Origin: Sorghum bicolor
Taxonomy: Eukaryota > Streptophyta > Magnoliopsida > Poales > Poaceae
Length of the DNA: 64,000 nucleotides
Assembly (NCBI RefSeq): GCF_000003195.3
Contig: NC_012876.2
Span: 65,156,407-65,220,406 of the forward strand
Direction of reading: 5' to 3'
Below the pieces are notes generated by a model. That model saw only the letters and a program-made list of their open reading frames with translations, did not search any database and was not told where the DNA came from. Positions 57,350-64,000 of the stretch are shown here, piece by piece. Positions within the stretch are counted from its first letter, which is position 1. Each line of letters opens with the position of its first letter. The position numbers were made by a program, and so were the translations under genes.

Positions 57350-60070
57350 TTAATCATTTGACATGGCTTCACCAGCCAGAGATGGAGAAATGTCCTTCTC
57401 AGTTGAGCTCTTTTCTTGGCAAAAATTTGCTGGATCTGCAAACAACCTTGTAAATGGCCACCTGAAAAAAAAACAAATGGTTGCTGTAGTGAAACTTTAG
57501 ATCAGCACTCCAAGAAGCAAATTAAGAGAACACCACCTGCTTAGCCGGATGGTCTTGGACCCTATAACAATTTCTTCAAACACGTATCCTGTTCACAGCA
57601 TGGTAAAAACAGTAAAGAGAATCAGAATTACACACATGATTGCATTGGCAGTATAGACCTTCCACTTGCAGTCAACTGATCAGTCAGCTTAAAAAGAAAA
57701 AAAAAGGAGAAAAAACAAGTTGGTTATCAAACTTCTTGTCTTTTTTGTACAAAGCACGGAAGGCAATCATAAATTCATTTCTTATGAAACTACAATATGA
57801 CATAATGGTAAGGCATCAGGTTATTGATCAGCTAATAATGTGTGATCCATAGACTCATGCTATGATTATTAAGAATTTTGCAGTACTATTAGGCTTGGCC
57901 ACTAAGGAAATATTGGATTTCAGTCTGCATATCATTAGTGTGTCAAGTTGTCAACTTACATTTCAGATTAGGAGAGTGGTATTTTTACATGTACTTGTTG
58001 GTAAGCGCCTTCAGATGTGCCTCAAGATTGATGCAAACATTTGAAATTCAAACCAATAAATACATACTGTTTTCAACTCATTGTAAATTGAAATGTCATT
58101 CCTCAACTGTCTCCTTATCACTTGGTTCCCTTTGGCTTCTCTATACACTTTACAGTATGAACTAGCCTTGGAAACAATGGATTTGTAGACTCCAGAAGAT
58201 ATTTTACTCATACCTAGTAAAATTTAGTACTAACACATTTCATTTTAATTCATTAAGTTAACTTCTTGATTCGAGATTAGCACATCCTGAAATATGATGA
58301 ACTATATATCAACAGCAAATGCTGGATAACATAAATGACAGATTATATTGTCTGAAACAAAATAAGTGAAACAAATGTTCATCTTAATTTACCAGGCCAT
58401 TCAGTTCTTACAAATTACCTTTTTCAAAAGTCTTGTTGGAAAAATATTTGGCCTTCAACCTTGCAGCAAGATTACCCTGATATTTTTTGGTTTTCTCTAC
58501 ATGCTCCAGGGTCTTTAGCTCTCTACGTAGAGTAATAAAAGAAAATTTAGAGTAAACTTTCATGGTTTCCACAGTGACCAAGGAACAGCTTAATTTGACA
58601 AGTAGAATACACAATTCACAACTAAAGGCATTAGATAAAAATGAGGTTGTAACAAAATGTAACAAATTATTGAAAAGATGTGTTATCAATAACAATCACT
58701 AAGTAGGGTCTACTATTTTTTCGATGAACACAAGGATCCATTGTCGATTTGTTAGGAAGAAAAATGGACCAGAAGACTTTAAGTTGAAAAAATAAGAATT
58801 GAGATGCCTTCCATGCGCCAAAAGCTTGTTTTGTAGTCCTAGGGGAACTAACATGATTTTTGACATAACCATAGGTTGCAGTAAAGGTATTCTTGTTTTG
58901 TACTATTGACAACTTGTGTAGCCATATGAACTCGCAAAGATGTATTCACTGCAATGCGCTGATAAAATTAACTGTCAAACCAGAAAGACCAAGCAATCCT
59001 CACATTACTATTGAAAAACAGAAATTATGTTGTCAACAGTTCCAGAACTGTTAGAACTCATTACTCATTAGTCAAAGCTTGCCATGGCCACCCAGTTCAT
59101 CCATGGTAGATGAAAAGATTGCTATTCCGGCAGGAATGTTGGATAGGAAATACGAATACGGCTGCATCTCATATAAATATATTTTTTTTTCTTTTTAACG
59201 AACCACACAAGACATCTGACAGAAACGTCCTGGTCTTGGTCTCTTGGACACATTCCCACATTGGTCCTGGACACATGCAATGTAGTTTGCCAAACTCTGA
59301 GCTACAAAGAAAAGCAAACAAGAAACTCCAAGACCTAAATCATCTCAAAGTATTCATATACTACCTCCATCCCTTTTAAACTGTCGTTCTCGCTTTCCGA
59401 GAAATAATTTTGACTAAATTTATATAAACGAATATTAATATTTATGGTACATAATTAATACCATCAGATAGATTGTTGAATCTATTTTCATAATAAATTT
59501 AAATCTGGTCAAACTTAGCAGGCAAACCAATAACGACAAATATTTAGGAAGAGAGGGAGTACGTTAGGGACTACTCTCGTCGGTTGGCCGTATCACTTAA
59601 GCACCCACAATTGGGCACACGAGTGCATACAAAAAAAGTTGCAGGAACCCATCCTAGCAAGCAAGACTAGACAACAACATTCCGAAATGCGCTTAATTCG
59701 TGAACCCGGAACCAGTTAGGCAGTTCCCGATGTAGCTGCACAAGTCCTGAGCGACAATTGCACAAACACAGAGCACGAGAGAGGGGGAGCAAATGAGAGG
59801 GCCTTACGAGTAGTAGTCCGCAGACGGAAGCGGAGCCGTGGCCTCCGCCTCCTTCGCGGGCGGAGATCGGGAACCCTAGGTGATGAGGTCAGGTGAGCTG
59901 AGCCTGAGCGCGAGCTGAGTGGAGACCAGGGCCCGAGAGCGAGAGACAGAGAGAGAGGGAAGTGGTACCTCGACGGGTCCACGCTCCAGCGCCACGGTAG
60001 AGACCGTGCCCTGCGTCGCTCGCTGCGGCGGCGGCGCTCCGGCAGCGGGAGGCCACGGGGAGGACGGCAT
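57350..60070 (-). CDS. Small protein of unknown function (five exons, 145 aa)
   Basis: I do not recognise the family. A consistent minus-strand model joins 60070-59969, 59875-59808, 58522-58419, 57588-57537 and 57461-57350. All four junctions are GT-AG and the phases match exactly, which random frames rarely do. The start ATG at 60070 follows a GC-rich context. The first 57 residues are Ala/Pro-rich (MPSSPWPPAAGAPPPQ, then EAEATAPLPSADYYS) and may be disordered. The core contains ELKTLEHVEKTKKYQ, LAARLKAKYFSNKTFEKGY, FEEIVIGSKTIRLSRWPF, possibly a helix followed by beta strands. The tail is Ser-rich and ends AMSND. It shows no signal peptide, transmembrane segment or zinc motif. The large introns include a Stowaway copy. 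Cytosolic or nuclear location is possible. The exon model is inference and needs transcript support. Confidence 0.7.
59361..59559. mobile_element. Stowaway MITE in intron 2 of the small gene
   Basis: 199 bp flanked by TA. Left tip CTACCTCCATCCC; right tip GGAAGAGAGGGAG. Positions fall in the intron between exons 2 (59875-59808) and 3 (58522-58419) of the minus-strand gene. Confidence 0.85.
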
Positions 60071-62581
60071 TTGGAAGAGGCCAAGAGGGAATGCTGCTGA
60101 CCGATGACCAATGAAAGCGGACCTTGTCAATCTTTCTCTTATATAAAGGAGTGCCTCACAACTGATTTATATCAAAAGATAATCAAAAGTCATATAATAA
60201 GACATAAAATAATCTCTAAAAGATAAGAGTAAATTCGTCTTCTTTCTTTTGATCGTTGTGCTTCCCGAAACTTAAAGATCGCACAAAAGAAATTAAGATC
60301 TATAGATATTCTTGCCAAACATTGACAAACCATTAGAGCACAGGTCTTATTAGTGAATGATGAAACAAAAAGAAAATGGTAGACATTCGCATTAAGTTCA
60401 ATTTGGATAGATCATTTTAGATCAGAATGTATATGTATATGTATACGTATAATTTGAAATATTTTAGGTGGAACCATGGCAAATCAAATCCCTCGCACTA
60501 AAGGTACAATTGAATATCGACGAGCATAATTGCTTGGTGTATCATCGCTAGACGAGGGTCATAGGTTATGGGTCTAGGTCATAAGGAGATATGAAGGGCA
60601 CGACCTAGTATATATTAGAATCAGACCATATATCTATCATTGCTAGATACAAGTTTTTTTAACTCGCATAAGTATAGGCCATAAATCTGGATTAAGTAAA
60701 AACAGGATGAAAGAAATTGTCCATTGTCAATTAGGAGGAAATGGACAAAAATAGAATAAAATTTTTACTCTTTAATTAATATTAGGTATATCTATAGATA
60801 AATAAGTATGTAATCAATGAAACTAAGGTATTCGCCAAGCATGTGACATGTATTTGTCTTATAGAGGTGCAATAAGCTACCTAATCTGGGGCATATATCA
60901 AATTCAATTGGACAAGTCCCATGAAGATTGTGCACAATATATAAGCAATGGATCCAACACTCTTGTACATGCCGAATAGATAAGTGTTTGAAAGTTACAT
61001 ACGCAGTAACAATGGTGAAGAAGCAATGAACAAAGATTCGTAGCACCCAAAACGTTTGTCTAGTATATAGCAATAAAAGTTGCAAACATCAGAGACGGTA
61101 CTGGAGTTTGGTCCAACAAGGTGTGTGTTACAATTTACAAGGCCAAAGCCAAGTGCATTGTACACACAAGATGTTTCGGTGTACAAATTGGCAGTACACG
61201 CTAGTTTGTTACACCGAACAATGAACAGTGGAACTAGAGAATATAAAAGGTGGTGCTAAGTGTACATATTAGTATTCATAGTGGCTATCATAGGGATCCA
61301 ATAGCTAGTTGGAGATCTTTGTTCATGTAAGGCGGTATGGTGTTTTGCAAAGTTTTTTCTTGTTGGATCATCCATTGCTTGCAATAAAACTAAACCACTG
61401 GATTGGAGAAAAAATGACTAATATGAGAGATTGAGCCTATAACCTCACCCCATATCTCTGAGTGTTTGAAGTTTAGGGAAGCTACATATACCCACGAAGA
61501 GAGAATAATACCCCAGGGTTGCTTCCAAGACAAAGGGTCGAGGAGTGCAATAATTTACTATAAGGATCATGTGCCATATGCATCATCATATATGGCTTTG
61601 GTGACTTAGATGACAACACAAACAGTAGAGCTAACATGTATGTTGAGATGTGTTAGACCAGTTAATATAGTTTCTTAGGATGCATGGTGGAAATCGATCA
61701 AAATCTAAGTTGCAATAGAGAATAAACAACAAAAAACACATGCACCGAATCACTTGGTTGGGAGCACATGATCATATTGTGGTGTCCAATGAAGTGCTCA
61801 AAGAAGACACTCACTAGATAATACAGTGATAAAAAGAACCACCCGACGGATTATCCAATGAACATCAGCAAGGGTGTTAGGTGAAGAAAATAAAGAAACT
61901 CAATGTCACAATATGATACGGTGTTGAGTAGAAGACCCTGGTGGATCAATAAACCTGGCAATAGCCAAAATCCACCTTACACGATGCCACCAGATGATAT
62001 AGTGGTATTACCTAGCCAATCAGTGAATCATCCGATAAAATTGGGACCAATGCCAATGGGTGAAGTGGCAACAGTTGGCAGAAGAATATGGCCTCATCGG
62101 ATGATATGGTGCAACATCTTTGGGACCCGACAGATTGTCCTATGGTGGACAAAAAGTTTCCAACAGATAGTTAGGGTGGATGGGTTGTGTGTTCCTAGTT
62201 GTTTTGTTATTGTAGTGGAAGTGCTCTAAGGATACTAGAAGATAGAGCAAGTGATCCTACACTCTATATACCTTCTTAAGTGCATAGATATCACTTGAGA
62301 TCTTTGTTACTTTTCAGGGGCATCGACCCTCCAAACATTGTGTGGTGCGGTGATGGATGTGCAAGGATGAGGAACTTCTTCCTTCATGGAGAAGCGTTGT
62401 AGTCCTCAATTGTTCATGCTAAAAAGATACAAATACATAATACCTAGTACTCAATAAAAAATTAATGGATCCCAGTCATCTTTGGTTTTATTAAGTGCAA
62501 CATCATTTATACATATAGTACACTGAGTATGAAAAGTTGAAAACTGACAATTAACCATGTCATATCAACCTTGCTTGCTTG
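60071..62581. other. Intergenic region, possibly old retrotransposon sequence
   Basis: No gene was recognised. The stretch at about 61570-62250 has a compositional style (GATGATATxGTG and CATCCGATxxAA phrases) like internal parts of grass LTR retrotransposons, but no LTR, primer-binding site or domain could be shown. The first ~200 bases contain the promoter of the small minus-strand gene. Confidence 0.4.
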
Positions 62582-62745
62582 CGGTGGCGAAGCTAGAGCA
62601 AATTAAAGGGGGTGCACTTAGCTTGTGGGTGCATAGAAATCTTTCGTGTGGGTGCATATATGGTAAAATTTTGGACCTAGTCACTGTTTTTATAAATTTT
62701 TGGGGTGCATTTGCACCCCCTAGTTAATACGTAGCTTCGCCCCTG
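62582..62745. mobile_element. hAT-type MITE with 8-bp duplication
   Basis: A 164-bp element whose tips are CGGTGGCGAAGCTA on the left and, as complement, CAGGGGCGAAGCTA on the right. The flanks are the identical 8-bp repeat CTTGCTTG (62574-62581 and 62746-62753), the hallmark length of hAT insertions. The interior has GGGGGTGCACTTAG and GGGTGCATTTGCACCCCC, a second inner palindrome. Confidence 0.88.
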
Positions 62746-62753
62746 CTTGCTTG

Positions 62754-64000
62754 TTGGTGAAGAATGGCTAGACCAACAAGGACAAGGTGTCGAGATCCAA
62801 TAGAGCTAGACCGTGGAGTGGCTGCCACCTAGCGAACCGGCAAAGGGCAATGAGTCGAGGTAGATGTTGCAGGTGCAGAGAGCAAGCTACCGATCAAGAG
62901 GAAGGTCGAACCACATGAGCTAGAGCAGCCACGGCCAACTACACTCTCAGACCCTCCATAATGTGAGTGGTGTTACTGTTTATGCGTACAGAAGTGTCAG
63001 TGGTATCCAGTTAAATTTTGGGCTGCAGTGTGAGGAATCACTATGAAACCACTATGGGACCCACCATAAATTATGTAAAAGCTAATGTTAAGAGAGAAGC
63101 AAAGAAGGAAGAAATATTATTCTATTAACCTGGCACCGGTTGGAACCGACGCAACTACTTGCGTCGCTTCTCATTTTCCTGGAGCTGGCAGCACTAGTTG
63201 TAATATATGGAGTCACTCTTCTTTCATCTCTCTCCTATTCTAGCCCTACTCAAGCATCACGCTGTGGAGAGCCTCACTCGACTAGTGAAACTAGCCAGGG
63301 AGTAGTCGCCACGAGTCCAGGCCACCAACCTTCTCCTACCCGAAAGGCTAAAAGTGTTCCTCTCATCAGGCCAAACACTAAAGGCCTCAATGTGACAAAA
63401 AAAAAACCATAGTTTCTATTTACACCCTCAAGTGGATAAGGTTTCACTAGGTAGAAATAGTGGTAATATTGGAAAAGAAATCTAATTAATGGATTCACAT
63501 AGAATTGATCGGTTCACAGATTTTGTACTAAACCAACCAATTCAATCGACTTTTAATGATCTAATTGCACAGATTTTTTTTCAAACGAATCTTACGTTCA
63601 ATCTTTTACGGTTGGACTGATCTGATCCTATCCTAATAGCCTGAGAAATGCTCAGGTATGATTATCGGACCAAGCTTGTCACGTGGGAGTTGTGGTCAAA
63701 TTTTGTACCCTATCGCTCATATTTTTTTTCTTAATATGCATTGAACTTCTTATTTAAAGGTGAATAATTGTTTGTAAAGTATTTTTTTATTATGACATAT
63801 ACAGTATTAGTTACATCCTCTATTCTAAATTATAGGTCCTTTGGAATACTCTAGGTACATAACTTTCGCTATGCACCTAAATAAATATATAACATATTTA
63901 GATATATATCATAAAAGTTTACGATATATTTAGATATATAACAAAAAGAGATGTTTTACAATAGTTGGCAAAGTACCATGGTATCTCCAAGTACTTTCAT
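62754..64000. other. Right-edge intergenic DNA
   Basis: No gene was recognised. At 63812-64000 a CCTCTATTCTAAATTATAGG-type phrase followed by repeated ATATTTAGATATAT resembles the left part of a Stowaway-type MITE whose right end would lie beyond the window. Confidence 0.4.

Noticed and set aside
1..64000. CRISPR arrays, operons, riboswitches or a biosynthetic gene cluster
   Set aside because: The sequence is plant nuclear DNA; tandem arrays found are microsatellites or transposon repeats, and the genes are functionally unrelated.

Overview
The window looks like nuclear DNA of a panicoid grass, most likely Sorghum or a close relative. The genes are plant-type, with GT-AG introns and GC-rich first exons. 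Between them lie grass-type transposable elements: Tourist and Stowaway MITEs, CACTA/En-Spm elements whose ends carry CTTTGCCGG repeats, an Au-like SINE and a large solo LTR. The species call is inference. No bacterial, organellar or viral block was seen. Two runs of N (46073-46172 and 48870-49746) are assembly gaps.

Left part (1-24.7 kb), gene-rich: the 3' part of a family-1 UDP-glycosyltransferase (cut by the window start); a LINE reverse-transcriptase zinc-finger fragment; a six-exon ABHD17-type alpha/beta hydrolase (5565-9544, +); a 19-exon plastid HSP90 (10386-14815, +) with a Tourist MITE in one intron; a convergent seven-exon bHLH transcription factor (16094-17927, -); and an intronless RING-H2 protein (23832-24713, +).

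Middle part (24.7-53 kb), repeat-dominated: an 887-bp foldback palindrome, several copies of one ~240-bp MITE family in both orientations, a tRNA-derived SINE, a Mutator-like element around a GC-rich core, a 589-bp CACTA deletion derivative with an ATA target duplication, Stowaway elements, a 2,834-bp solo LTR with an ACCAG duplication, and a nearly full-length autonomous-type CACTA transposon. In that transposon the TNP2 transposase is frameshifted, but the second (Transposase_24-type) gene is intact as an inferred seven-exon model.

Right part (53-64 kb): an intronless group-S-like bZIP gene (54127-54822, +) with a good TATA box; a small five-exon gene of unknown function on the minus strand (57350-60070) that splices cleanly into 145 residues; then a gene-poor tail with a precise hAT MITE.

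The genes are ordinary unlinked plant genes (signalling, chaperone, transcription, ubiquitin), not an operon or a recognisable metabolic cluster. Exon models were built by eye from reading frames, splice dinucleotides and phase. Family names rest on motif recognition, not on database searches.
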